Positions 34,806 through 44,946 of a stretch of DNA of 64,000 bases are shown here, one piece after another. Source of the DNA: Amaricoccus sp003258405 (GTDB lineage: Bacteria; Pseudomonadota; Alphaproteobacteria; Rhodobacterales; Rhodobacteraceae); NCBI RefSeq assembly GCF_043226085.1, contig NZ_CP171225.1, positions 2,604,001-2,668,000 of the forward strand, read 5' to 3'. The translations under genes were made by a program, and so were the position numbers. The notes beneath the pieces were generated by a model. The model was not told where the DNA came from. It saw only the letters and a list, made by a program, of their open reading frames with translations, and did no database searches. The first letter of the stretch is position 1. Every line of letters begins with the position of its first letter.

Positions 34806-35365
34806 GTGTCCAGCTCAGCATCTTTGACCTCAGGGGTAGCCGGGCGATACGCCACTGCCCTTTTTGAGCTTGCCAAGGAAGGCAATTCCCTCCCGACGGT
34901 CGAGTCTGACCTGCAGGCGCTGGAAGCTGCCCTCGCCGAGAGTGCGGATCTCAGGAAACTGATCTCCTCTCCCATCTATTCCCGCGAAGATCTGGGCTAT
35001 GCCCTGCGTGCGCTTGTCGCGAAGATGGGCATCGGCGCCGAGGTCGGCAACACCCTCGGCCTCATGGCAAAGAACCGGCGGCTTTTCGTGCTTCCGGAAC
35101 TGATCGCTCAGATCAAGGCGATGATCGCCGCGGATCGCGGCGAAGTTCAGGCGGATGTCACCACCGCCCGCGAACTCAGCCCTGAACAGACGGATGCACT
35201 TGCCGCCGCCCTCAAGGGCAGTGTCGGCAGTGACATCCGGCTCAATGTAAAGGTGGACGAGAGCCTGATCGGCGGTCTTGTGGTCAAAGTCGGCTCCAAG
35301 ATGATCGATACGTCGGTCCGCGCCAAGCTCGCCAGTCTGCAGAATGTCATGAAAGAGGTCGGATA

Positions 35366-35366
<1 letters not shown>
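34806..35366 (+). CDS. atpH: F1 ATP synthase delta subunit
   Basis: Stator subunit linking F1 to the b subunits. The 186-residue protein starts MSSSASLTSGVAGRYATALFELA and ends with the conserved ESLIGGLVVKVGSKMIDTSVRAKL. I place the start at GTG 34806 with AAGGGG at 34795-34800; a GTG at 34800 overlaps that site and is less likely. First gene of the F1 operon; the F0 genes are not in the window, as usual in alphaproteobacteria. Its stop overlaps the atpA start (TAATG). Confidence 0.96.
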
Positions 35367-36904
<1,538 letters not shown>

Positions 36905-36932
36905 TTCGATCCGATAGGAAGGGGGGCCGCTC

Positions 36933-37808
36933 ATGCCGAGCCTTAAGGACCTAAAAATCCGGATCGAGAGCGTCAAGTCCACGCGAAAGATCACCAAGGC
37001 CATGCAGATGGTCGCGGCGGCCAAGCTCCGCCGCGCCCAGGAGGCGGCCGAAGCCGCTCGGCCCTACGCCGAGCGGATGGAGGCTGTTCTGGGCAATCTC
37101 GCGGCGGGTGTGGCCAGCAGCCCGTCCGCGCCGCGGCTGCTCACGGGCACAGGCCAGTCGGAAAAGCACCTTCTGGTGGTTGCGACCGCAGAACGCGGTC
37201 TCTGCGGGGGCTTCAACTCATCGATCGTGAAGCTTGCCAGAGCCCATCTGGCGCGTCTTCTGGCCGAGGGGAAGGACGTCAAGATCCTGACGGTTGGCAA
37301 GAAGGGCCGCGAGCAGCTTCGCCGCGATTACGGAAACCTGATCGTCGAGCATGTCGACCTGTCGGATGTGCGCCGGATCGGCTACACCAACGCCGTCGAT
37401 ATCGCACACAATCTGCTCAACCGCTTCAACGCGGGTGACTATGATGTCTGCACGATCTTCTACAACCGCTTCGAGAACGTCATCACCCAGGTGCCCACGG
37501 CCCGCCAGCTCATCCCGGCGGAATTCGAGGCAACCGAAGGTGCTGCTGGCGGAGCACAGTACGACTACGAGCCTGAAGAAGGGGCCATCCTTGCTGAGCT
37601 GCTGCCGCGCGGAATCGCAACGCAGATCTTCACGGCTCTCCTCGAGAATGCCGCCTCGGAACAGGGCGCCCGGATGAGCGCCATGGACAACGCCACGCGC
37701 AATGCTGGCGACATGATCGATCGCCTGACGATCCAGTACAACCGTTCGCGCCAGGCAGCGATCACCACGGAACTCATCGAGATTATTGCGGGCGCCGAGG
37801 CGCTCTAA
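36933..37808 (+). CDS. atpG: F1 ATP synthase gamma subunit
   Basis: Central rotor shaft, 291 residues. The N-terminus (LKDLKIRIESVKSTRKITKAMQMVAAAKLRRAQ) and C-terminus (MDNATRNAGDMIDRLTIQYNRSRQAAITTEL) form the paired coiled coil. The ATG at 36933 has GGAAGGGGGG upstream. It lies between atpA and atpD in the usual order. Confidence 0.97.
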   Translation: MPSLKDLKIRIESVKSTRKITKAMQMVAAAKLRRAQEAAEAARPYAERMEAVLGNLAAGVASSPSAPRLLTGTGQSEKHLLVVATAERGLCGGFNSSIVKLARAHLARLLAEGKDVKILTVGKKGREQLRRDYGNLIVEHVDLSDVRRIGYTNAVDIAHNLLNRFNAGDYDVCTIFYNRFENVITQVPTARQLIPAEFEATEGAAGGAQYDYEPEEGAILAELLPRGIATQIFTALLENAASEQGARMSAMDNATRNAGDMIDRLTIQYNRSRQAAITTELIEIIAGAEAL

Positions 37809-37827
37809 GGATACGGAGACCATTGCA

Positions 37828-39255
37828 ATGGCAGATAATGCTGTCGGAAAGATCACTCAGGTCATCGGCGCTGTGGTCGATGTGCAGTTCGAAGGGGAGC
37901 TCCCCGAGATCCTGAACGCCCTTATAACCGACAACCAGGGCAGGCGCCTCGTGCTCGAGGTCGCCCAGCATCTGGGCGAATCGACCGTTCGCGCGATCGC
38001 GATGGACGGCACCGACGGTCTCGTGCGGGGCGCAACGGTCACCGATACTGGGGGACCGATCTCGGTTCCGGTTGGTGACGCCACGTTGGGCCGCATCGTG
38101 AACGTGGTTGGCGAGCCGGTGGACGAAAAGGGGCCGGTCAGCTCTGATACGCTCCGCCCGATCCATGCCGAAGCGCCCGATTTCAGCGAGCAGTCCACCG
38201 AAAGCGAGATCCTCGTAACCGGCATCAAGGTGATCGACCTGCTTGCGCCCTACTCGAAGGGCGGCAAGATCGGTCTCTTCGGCGGTGCCGGCGTGGGCAA
38301 GACGGTGCTCATCCAGGAGCTCATCAACAACATCGCGAAGGTGCACTCGGGCTATTCCGTGTTCGCTGGCGTCGGTGAGCGGACCCGCGAGGGCAACGAC
38401 CTCTATCACGAGTTCATCGAATCGGGCGTCATCAATGCCGACGACCTGACCAAGTCGAAAGTGGCGCTGGTCTATGGTCAGATGAACGAGCCGCCGGGGG
38501 CGCGTGCCCGCGTCGCGCTGACCGGCCTCACCATGGCCGAGCAGTTCCGCGACCAGTCCGGCACCGACGTGCTGTTCTTTGTCGACAACATTTTCCGCTT
38601 CACGCAGGCGGGTTCGGAAGTGTCCGCGCTTCTCGGCCGTATTCCTTCGGCCGTGGGCTATCAGCCGACGCTTGCCACGGACATGGGCGCTCTGCAGGAG
38701 CGCATTACCTCGACGCGCAATGGCTCGATCACCTCGGTTCAGGCGATCTACGTTCCCGCCGACGACCTCACCGACCCGGCCCCGGCGACCTCGTTTGCGC
38801 ATCTCGATGCGACCACCGTGCTTTCGCGTGCGATTTCCGAGCTCGGGATCTATCCGGCGGTGGACCCGCTTGACTCCACCTCGCGCCTCCTCGATCCGAT
38901 GGTGATCGGCGAAGAACATTACCAGGTCGCCCGCGACGTGCAGGGAATCCTTCAGCGCTACAAGTCGCTTCAGGATATCATCGCGATCCTCGGGATGGAC
39001 GAGCTCTCGGAAGAGGACAAGCTCACCGTGTCGCGTGCCCGCAAGATCCAGCGATTCCTGTCCCAGCCGTTCGACGTGGCTGAAGTCTTCACCGGTTCGC
39101 CCGGGGTGCAGGTTCCGCTCGATGTCACGATCGACAGCTTCAAGCGCGTCGTCGAGGGCGAGTTCGATCACCTGCCGGAAGCGGCGTTCTACATGGTCGG
39201 CGGCATCGACGAAGTGATCGCCAAGGCCGAGAAGATGGCCGCGGAAGCGGCCTGA
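37828..39255 (+). CDS. atpD: F1 ATP synthase beta subunit
   Basis: Catalytic subunit, 475 residues. Walker A GGAGVGKTVL, the catalytic Glu in GVGERTREGNDLY, Walker B VLFFVDNIFRFTQAGSEVSALLGR and the DELSEEDKLTVSRARK (DELSEED) lever are all intact. The ATG at 37828 is chosen because an upstream in-frame ATG would extend it into the end of atpG. Confidence 0.98.
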   Translation: MADNAVGKITQVIGAVVDVQFEGELPEILNALITDNQGRRLVLEVAQHLGESTVRAIAMDGTDGLVRGATVTDTGGPISVPVGDATLGRIVNVVGEPVDEKGPVSSDTLRPIHAEAPDFSEQSTESEILVTGIKVIDLLAPYSKGGKIGLFGGAGVGKTVLIQELINNIAKVHSGYSVFAGVGERTREGNDLYHEFIESGVINADDLTKSKVALVYGQMNEPPGARARVALTGLTMAEQFRDQSGTDVLFFVDNIFRFTQAGSEVSALLGRIPSAVGYQPTLATDMGALQERITSTRNGSITSVQAIYVPADDLTDPAPATSFAHLDATTVLSRAISELGIYPAVDPLDSTSRLLDPMVIGEEHYQVARDVQGILQRYKSLQDIIAILGMDELSEEDKLTVSRARKIQRFLSQPFDVAEVFTGSPGVQVPLDVTIDSFKRVVEGEFDHLPEAAFYMVGGIDEVIAKAEKMAAEAA

Positions 39256-39268
39256 GCGGAGCAACGCA

Positions 39269-39667
39269 ATGGCTGACACGATGCAGTTCGAACTGGTGAG
39301 CCCGGAGCGCAAGCTCGCCTCCGTGGCAGCCACCAGCGTGCAGATCCCGGGCATGGAAGGCGACCTGACCGCCATGCCCGAGCACTCGCCGCTGCTCACC
39401 ACGCTCCGTCCGGGTGTGGTGAAGGTGAACGCGGCCAGCGAGACGGCGGAATATGTCGTCACCGGTGGCTTTGCCGAGATCTCGCCCACCGCGGCGTCGA
39501 TCCTCGCCGAGCAGGCCGTTCCGCGCGGTGACTTCAGCGCCGAAATGATGGAGGCTCTCAGCGCCGACGCCGATCTGGCGCTGCGTGATGCGCCGGAAGA
39601 CATGAAGATGGCGGCGTCCCAGCGCGTTCGCGACGTTGCTGCCCTGAAGGCGCAGCTCGGCATGTAA
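39269..39667 (+). CDS. atpC: F1 ATP synthase epsilon subunit
   Basis: Rotor-associated inhibitory subunit, 132 residues. The N-terminal beta sandwich shows QFELVSPERKLASV and PGMEGDLTAMPEHSPLLTTLRPG; the C-terminal helical part is shorter than in E. coli, as often in alphaproteobacteria. It is the last gene of the F1 operon and is followed by a strong terminator. Confidence 0.96.
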   Translation: MADTMQFELVSPERKLASVAATSVQIPGMEGDLTAMPEHSPLLTTLRPGVVKVNAASETAEYVVTGGFAEISPTAASILAEQAVPRGDFSAEMMEALSADADLALRDAPEDMKMAASQRVRDVAALKAQLGM

Positions 39668-39719
39668 TAAGGATCGCGTCCGCCCGGAGAAGGCGGACAG
39701 CGGACCTTTCAATAACGAC

Positions 39720-39745
39720 ACGGCCCCGTCTTTCGGGGCCGTTTT
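39720..39745 (+). terminator. intrinsic terminator of the F1 ATP synthase operon
   Basis: Perfect 9-bp stem ACGGCCCCG/CGGGGCCGT (39720-39728 with 39734-39742), five-base loop, then a T-rich run. Confidence 0.9.
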
Positions 39746-39814
39746 CGTTTCTCGCTTGGTCTCCCAGGAAGAGGCGAGCCAGATCGTCGGAGGGGTGTCG
39801 GCGCCGCCGCCACA

Positions 39815-39855
39815 ACGACGACGGCCCAGGCTCGGCAAGCCTGGGTCGTCGTCGT
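39815..39855. repeat. long near-perfect inverted repeat
   Basis: An 18-bp arm (39815-39832) pairs with 39838-39855 across a five-base loop, with only one G-U pair. It includes a GAC/GTC triplet run. It lies between the atp terminator and the end of the arylsulfotransferase-like gene. No T-tract follows on either strand, so it is not a standard intrinsic terminator. Confidence 0.7.
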
Positions 39856-39895
39856 CTCGATCTCGCTGCGCGCGGTGTCTCGCCGCGGCGGCTGC

Positions 39896-41170
39896 TTACA
39901 TTGCCTTGGATGTGCCGCAGGCCGGAAGCGTATCTCCGAAGAAGTCCTCCGGAACATGCCGCGCCTCTGTCACGATCAGGTTGCGCTCCGCATCCCAGAC
40001 CATGTCGCGCTCCCAGGCAATTTGGCCGTCGGGCGTTGCCTCAAACACCCGTCCGTGCTGGGCTTCGGTCACCAGAACATTGCCGTTCGGCAACATCTGC
40101 TGCTTGCCGCGCTGCCAGCTGGAGAACGGTGCATCCGTGGTCCCGGCAAACACGGTGGTGACATCACGCGTGACCGGATCGATGCGAAGGATCCGCGACG
40201 CGCCGGAGCCGGTCGCATTGTCGAACACCGCGATCGTGCCATCGGGCTGGAAATCCGGATCGTGCTGCTTGAGCCAGGGCCCAGTCTGCCACCAGCGCAA
40301 TGCGCCGGTATCAGGGGCGACCACCGCAAGCAGATTGATCTCCCGAAGGCTGATCAGCAGATCGCCCTCCTCGAACTGGGGAAATGCATCTGCCATCTCG
40401 GCGCGCAGCGGCTCCACATCATTTGCATGGAACGGGTCCGAGGCGAGAGAGAGGGGCTTGTCCTCGCCTGCGGCGAAGCTGCGGACGAGGAAGACGCCTT
40501 CCTGTCCGCCGTCGGCCTTGACGATGTCGTTCTCGAGAGAGAGCGTCTTGATGATCTCGCCCGTCTCCTCGTCGAGCCGCACGATCTCGTTGTTGCGCCA
40601 GGCCCAGAGCCCGCCCTTGCCGTCGCGCGTGATCGCGTGGTGATAGCCGCCCTTCACGACCCACATCGGATCGCCGCACGCGTTGAGCCGCGCGATCGCG
40701 TTGCCGGCATCGAAGGTGACTGCGATCGACCCATCGGGAAAGATTTCCATCCCGTGCAACATCACGTTGAGCGGTTTCAGACCCTCCGGATCGAGCTTGG
40801 AGTAGTCGACCGGCCAGCTGTGGCGATGCTGGCCCTCTTCGTCATAGAGCTCGACCGAAAAGGCGGAGCTGTCCTGATCCTTCGAGAGCCCGGCGACCAG
40901 CGTGTAGCCGGGGGCGACCGCATCGGGAAGGTGGAGCGCATATCCTTGATCGTTCTCGTCCCGGCCGCGGTTATGGGCCGTGACGAGATGCCGGGTCGGC
41001 TCAAGCGCAAGGTCGTTCTTCCAGTTGGCTTTCACGTCGCGAATGGTGTCTTCGGCCTGAGCGATCTGCGGCGCGGGGAACCAGCCCTGACGCTGCGCAA
41101 AGATGCCATAGACCGAGGCGAGAACCACCGCGGAGGTAACGAAGGAAATGGCGGGAAGACGGTCTTTCAT
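39896..41170 (-). CDS. arylsulfotransferase (ASST)-like beta-propeller protein
   Basis: A 424-residue protein with an N-terminal membrane anchor or uncleaved signal (FVTSAVVLASVYGIF, residues ~10-25) and a repeat-rich beta-propeller typical of the Arylsulfotran_2 group. Repeats resemble PDGSIAVTFDAGNAIARL, DGKGGLWAWRNNEIVRLD and PDGTIAVFDNATG, and an HH pair (GGYHHAITRD) may correspond to the catalytic His region. True ASSTs transfer sulfate from phenolic sulfate esters in the periplasm. It begins one base after the stop of the sulfotransferase gene. Activity is unproven. Confidence 0.8.
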   Translation of the reverse strand: MKDRLPAISFVTSAVVLASVYGIFAQRQGWFPAPQIAQAEDTIRDVKANWKNDLALEPTRHLVTAHNRGRDENDQGYALHLPDAVAPGYTLVAGLSKDQDSSAFSVELYDEEGQHRHSWPVDYSKLDPEGLKPLNVMLHGMEIFPDGSIAVTFDAGNAIARLNACGDPMWVVKGGYHHAITRDGKGGLWAWRNNEIVRLDEETGEIIKTLSLENDIVKADGGQEGVFLVRSFAAGEDKPLSLASDPFHANDVEPLRAEMADAFPQFEEGDLLISLREINLLAVVAPDTGALRWWQTGPWLKQHDPDFQPDGTIAVFDNATGSGASRILRIDPVTRDVTTVFAGTTDAPFSSWQRGKQQMLPNGNVLVTEAQHGRVFEATPDGQIAWERDMVWDAERNLIVTEARHVPEDFFGDTLPACGTSKAM

Positions 41171-42679
41171 CTAGAGGCTCACAAGTCTCTTCGGTTCCGC
41201 GTCACGCGGATGGACGGAAAGGGCGACGAGCTCGCCGTGGAGCGCCTGTGCATGGGCAATGAGCTCGGCGGGCGCCTTCGGCACAGCTACCGAACTCTGG
41301 GCGCGCAGCCCCTGGCCGGCGGCCAGCAGTTTGGCGGTGTCGATATCGAGAGCGTCGGCGAGCGCGGGCAGGACAGATCCCGGCGCGCGGCAGAGCGCAT
41401 CATGATCAACAAAGATCACCTGAGGCCCCGCCGTTTCGAGCACGGTCTGGTAGGCATCGACCCAGTAACGAAGCCAGAACTCGAGCTCGCCGGCCGCCGC
41501 GATGTCATGGGCGGTGGAGGAAAAGGCGATCGGCTTCAAGGCTCTGCCAAACTCGAAGTGGCCAAGACCCTCCATGTAGGCGCGCGCGAACGTATCCTCG
41601 TCATGGAGCTTGAGAAACCGCAGATGCTGCCGCTGGAGCGAGGCGGCATGGGCCCAGGGGTTGCGGACCGGCACGACGATTGTCGCGTCCGGAACCAGTC
41701 GCTCGAGCAGCGGCAGGCGCGCGATATTGGCATTGTTCTTCGAGAGGTAGCGGGTTGCGCCGCCACCGGCGCGGCTCGCGACGATCTTTGCCATGTGCTG
41801 GCGGAAGAATGCCTCGAACTCCGGGTGGCTCTCATCTGCTTTCCAGGGAACGATGCGGTCGTCGTGATAGTGATCCTGCCAGAAGGCAAGCCAGGCCATC
41901 TCCTCGAAGGCTTCCGGGCTGTCGAAACCGATCTCGATCCCGTCGCCATGGGCTCTCTCGCTCACCTCTGCCTTGCGCTGCATCGCGCCGGTGATGTGGC
42001 CCCAGAGCAGCGGCGTCAGGGTGAACGGCATGTGCCGGTAGGTCGCCGAGGCGAACTCGGGGAGCTTTGCCAGCATGTCGAGCATCACGGTGGTACCTGC
42101 ACGCGGCAGTGATGTCACGAAGACCGGCTTTCTGGTGCGTTCCGGATCAATGGAACGCCGATAGAGCCGCGTTTCCATGTCCGCGAGGTTCTTCTGCAGG
42201 TCCGGATTGCGGAAGGCAAAGCTGTGCAAGGCGCGGTCGACAGCGCCGTAGGGAACGCCTGCGGGGCCGGTCCGCTGGTCTGCCGACACGGCTTCATCGG
42301 AGGTGCGCAGCGCGCGGGCTACGCCCCATCCGCCGAGCGCGAAGGCCGTCGTGCCAAGCAGGAACGGCCAACCCAGCGCCATCTCGAGCGCCTCCTCCAT
42401 TCGGAGAATCCCGAGCGACTGCCCGCCCCAGAGGATTGCGGCCGGCGCCAGCAGAGCGGCGGCGCCGATCAGGGTGATGCCGGCGAAGCTGCGAAGGAGA
42501 TGCGCGGAGGCCCTGCGCACATGCGCCTCCTTCTCATCGTCGGAGAGCTCGCGCGACTGCATGACTGCAGCGGCCTGCTGGGCCGTTCTCGCAGCCTGAC
42601 CGGTCACCGCGACCGCATTCGTGACGCGCAGAACGGCGATGAAGGCAAGGCAGCCGGCAATCAGCGCAAGCAATGTCAC
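41171..42679 (-). CDS. membrane-anchored sulfotransferase
   Basis: A 502-residue protein. Residues 1-125 hold about three hydrophobic helices (near 2-20, 64-84 and 100-122). A sulfotransferase domain follows with the PAPS 5'-phosphosulfate loop TSLPRAGTTVMLDML (189-203) and the 3'-phosphate-binding region VPVRNPWAHAASLQRQHLRF. PAPS is cytoplasmic, so the domain should face the cytoplasm. The GTG start overlaps the stop of the small upstream gene by four bases. Acceptor unknown; possibly an envelope glycan or lipid. Confidence 0.85.
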   Translation of the reverse strand: MTLLALIAGCLAFIAVLRVTNAVAVTGQAARTAQQAAAVMQSRELSDDEKEAHVRRASAHLLRSFAGITLIGAAALLAPAAILWGGQSLGILRMEEALEMALGWPFLLGTTAFALGGWGVARALRTSDEAVSADQRTGPAGVPYGAVDRALHSFAFRNPDLQKNLADMETRLYRRSIDPERTRKPVFVTSLPRAGTTVMLDMLAKLPEFASATYRHMPFTLTPLLWGHITGAMQRKAEVSERAHGDGIEIGFDSPEAFEEMAWLAFWQDHYHDDRIVPWKADESHPEFEAFFRQHMAKIVASRAGGGATRYLSKNNANIARLPLLERLVPDATIVVPVRNPWAHAASLQRQHLRFLKLHDEDTFARAYMEGLGHFEFGRALKPIAFSSTAHDIAAAGELEFWLRYWVDAYQTVLETAGPQVIFVDHDALCRAPGSVLPALADALDIDTAKLLAAGQGLRAQSSVAVPKAPAELIAHAQALHGELVALSVHPRDAEPKRLVSL

Positions 42680-42930
42680 TTCCGCTCTCCCTCACCGACG
42701 GCGGGGGTGGAGCTGCGCTTGAAAAGACGTTTCAGCGGATACCAGATGAAGCCAACGATCGCGAGGCCGACGGCGGCGAGGAGCGCGAGCACGCTGCCAA
42801 TGGCGGTCAGCCCGGCGCCGGGCCCCACGTACGCCTGCGCTGCATCGGGTACACTGGCAAGGAAGAACGCCACGAGGGCGGCTGCCGGAATGCAGAACAG
42901 GTTAAGTCGCATGCGGAACGGTTGCCACAT
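42676..42930 (-). CDS. small membrane protein with YVGPGAG motif
   Basis: An 84-residue protein: a signal-like hydrophobic N-terminus ending near AAQA, the motif YVGPGAGL at the start of the mature part, one membrane helix (SVLALLAAVGLAIVGFIWYP) and a basic tail. The start at 42930 has GGAG six bases upstream; ATGs at 42942 and 42912 are alternatives. The GTGA overlap with the sulfotransferase gene suggests a stable partnership. I know no biochemical function for this type of protein. Confidence 0.75.
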   Translation of the reverse strand: MWQPFRMRLNLFCIPAAALVAFFLASVPDAAQAYVGPGAGLTAIGSVLALLAAVGLAIVGFIWYPLKRLFKRSSTPAVGEGERK

Positions 42931-43015
42931 GGTAATCTCCATATAACAGGTTTCTCCCAAAAGGAGTCGAAGCCGACACGACATGGAACTTTACGGCGTC
43001 TTGCAGTAATGCCGC

Positions 43016-43120
43016 TCAAGCCCCGAACAATTCATCGATGGTGTGCCATCGAATCGTCGCGCCGGATGCGCTTCCTTTAATAATGAAATTGGCGGCGGTG
43101 GCGCGGGTGTTCAAATTCAT
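43016..43120 (-). CDS. candidate 34-residue micro-protein
   Basis: A short open frame starting MNLNTRATAANFIIKGSASG and ending DELFGA. GGAGGG lies eight bases before its ATG, a much better signal than expected by chance. It sits in the 410-bp region upstream of the sulfation operon on the same strand. No family recognised; it may be a free peptide or a leader. Confidence 0.4.
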   Translation of the reverse strand: MNLNTRATAANFIIKGSASGATIRWHTIDELFGA

Positions 43121-43341
43121 GAGCGTCCCTCCGCCGACATGTGGTGCTTCCCCTGCGGTTGTGGCGCCCGCAAGCGTTTGTTCCGGAATGAAAATCCTGT
43201 ATTGATGCGGATCCGGAGAAGGCCGCTCCATCGTGCCAGGCCGGGTATGTTAACAGGGTTGCCGTAGTGCCGTTGCTTTCGCTTGACCGAGCTGCGCCGC
43301 ACATGGTTGCCTTCTGCGATATGAAGACCGGAGGTTCCCAC

Positions 43342-43638
43342 ATGCTGCTTCTTCCCCGCGCGCTCGGAGTAGGGCTGTTTGCTGCCCTTGCCGCCTGCAC
43401 GAGTTCGATCAAGACGGAGACCGTCGAAGCTCCTCTGGCTTCAGGCTCCGACACGTGCAACGCCGCGCCGTACGAGAAGATGGTCGGCCAGCGGGTGACT
43501 GTCCTCAACGACGCCGATCTCCCGAAGGATGCCCGGGTGCTCTTCCCCGGTGCTGCGGTGACGGAGGAGTTCATCGGCGATCGGCTCAACATCACCATCG
43601 GCACGGATGACACCATCAAGGATGTCTATTGTGGCTGA
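43342..43638 (+). CDS. I78-family peptidase inhibitor lipoprotein
   Basis: A 98-residue lipoprotein: signal peptide ending LAAC (Cys19), then an I78 inhibitor domain with YEKMVGQRV, RVLFPGAAVTEEF and the terminal DRLNITIGTDDTIKDVYCG with paired cysteines. Members inhibit serine proteases; in the envelope it may protect from self or host proteases. GGAGG precedes the start. It is followed by the SDR gene on the same strand after 31 bp. Confidence 0.9.
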   Translation: MLLLPRALGVGLFAALAACTSSIKTETVEAPLASGSDTCNAAPYEKMVGQRVTVLNDADLPKDARVLFPGAAVTEEFIGDRLNITIGTDDTIKDVYCG

Positions 43639-43669
43639 TCTCGGGCGGGCCGGGCCGCGGGGCTAGGCG

Positions 43670-44482
43670 ATGGCAAATGACCTTCAGGGAAAGTCCGTCA
43701 TCGTCACCGGGGCTGCCAATGGCATCGGGCTTGCCGCGGCGCGGCTGTTCGTGAAGGCCGGGGCTTCGGTCATCATGGCCGATCATGATGAAGAGAAGCT
43801 TGATGCCGAGGTCGACAGCGTCAACGGCCTTGGGTTCGACGGCTCGGCGCGAGCCTTCTGCGGCGATCTGCGCGAAAAGCTGACCATGACCAACCTCATG
43901 GCCGAGACGCTCGATGCGAACGACAATCTCCATGTGCTCGTCAACGCGGCGCGGCTGCTTGTGACCGGCGACCCTCTCGATCCGGCGGAAGACAGGATCG
44001 AGGAGATACTGGAACAAAATGTCGTTTCAACACTGAGGCTTAGCCAGGTGGCGGCGAAGCGGATGGTCCGGTTTGCCAAGGAGGAGGGCGCCGATCGGGC
44101 GGATCGGGCGATCATCAATCTCAGCTCGATTCTCGGCCAGCGCAGCCTGCCGCGCTTCCTTGCCTTCGCGGTTGGGGCGGCGGCGTTGGATCAGGTGACG
44201 CGGAGTCTTGCGGTGGCGCTTTCGGATTTCGGGATCCGGGTGAATGCGGTGGCGGCGGGCGGGATCTATGGCAACTCGCTTGGCAAGTCGATGCCCGAGG
44301 TCGATGATCTTCCGGATGCGATCCGTGAGGTCGTGCCGCTCGGAAGGCTCGGGGAATTCAGCGAAATCGGGGAATCGATCCTGTTTCTCGCCTCACCCGC
44401 CTCGCGCTTCACGACCGGGCAGATCCTGACCGTGGACGGCGGGCGGATGCTGCTCGATCCGCTGGAGGCAACGGCGGGCTGA
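43670..44482 (+). CDS. short-chain dehydrogenase-fold protein lacking the catalytic Tyr-Lys pair
   Basis: A 270-residue SDR-fold protein. The NAD(P)-binding motif TGAANGIG (13-20) and the catalytic-site Ser153 (INLSSILG) are intact, but thirteen residues on, where SDRs have YxxxK, this protein has Phe166 and Ala170 (LAFAVGAAAL). The NNAG motif is also altered (LVNAARLL). The C-terminal GQILTVDGG is normal. The fold should bind nucleotide but canonical hydride-transfer chemistry is not expected. It may be a regulatory or scaffolding pseudoenzyme. Confidence 0.85.
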   Translation: MANDLQGKSVIVTGAANGIGLAAARLFVKAGASVIMADHDEEKLDAEVDSVNGLGFDGSARAFCGDLREKLTMTNLMAETLDANDNLHVLVNAARLLVTGDPLDPAEDRIEEILEQNVVSTLRLSQVAAKRMVRFAKEEGADRADRAIINLSSILGQRSLPRFLAFAVGAAALDQVTRSLAVALSDFGIRVNAVAAGGIYGNSLGKSMPEVDDLPDAIREVVPLGRLGEFSEIGESILFLASPASRFTTGQILTVDGGRMLLDPLEATAG

Positions 44483-44497
44483 GGGCCGCCACCGCGG

Positions 44498-44538
44498 ATG
44501 CACAACCCATGCACAGGGCATGCACGCGCCATATGCAT
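44498..44538. repeat. 11-bp-periodic ATGCAC direct repeats before the BrnA-like gene
   Basis: ATGCAC occurs at 44498, 44509 and 44520, exactly 11 bp apart, followed by ATGCAT at 44533. One-helical-turn spacing puts the sites on one face of the DNA, as in operator arrays. The last repeat ends about 75 bp before the start of the BrnA-like gene. An autoregulatory role is inference. Confidence 0.65.
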
Positions 44539-44613
44539 GGTTTTCGGCAAAAGCCGGACTTAACCTTTGCGTGCCAGACTGGCTCCGGCTTTCCGAAACG
44601 AGGACGGACCCGG

Positions 44614-44946
44614 ATGACCGAGCGCAAGCGGACGAGGCGCGAGGAGCGCAGCTATACGCAGCTGATGATGGAGCTCGACGAGCTCGAGACATGGCTGCGG
44701 CAGAGCCGGCTCAAGGACCGGCATATCCCGGATGCGTGGTATCACATCGAGCGCGACATGCCCGCGCGCCAGAAGAAGGTGCGGATCACCGCGGCCTTTG
44801 ACGCGGATGTCGCGCGCTGGTTTCGCTCGTACGGGCCGGGTTATCAGGCGCGGATGAACGCGGTGCTGCGGGCCTACATGCTTTGCGTGGTCTCGCGCGA
44901 GATCGAGGGGCGGGCGAGCCACGACTGGAAGGGCGATCCGATATGA
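44614..44946 (+). CDS. BrnA-like antitoxin/RHH regulator without BrnT partner
   Basis: A 110-residue protein. The C-terminal half (KKVRITAAFDADVARWFRSYG, GYQARMNAVLRAYM) matches the BrnA antitoxin/DUF4415 ribbon-helix-helix domain; the N-terminal half is charged and helical with WYHIERDMPARQKK. BrnA normally neutralises and represses the toxin BrnT encoded just upstream, but no BrnT-like gene is present here. The start at 44614 has GAGGAC upstream. Direct repeats in its promoter region suit an autoregulated RHH protein. Confidence 0.8.
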   Translation: MTERKRTRREERSYTQLMMELDELETWLRQSRLKDRHIPDAWYHIERDMPARQKKVRITAAFDADVARWFRSYGPGYQARMNAVLRAYMLCVVSREIEGRASHDWKGDPI

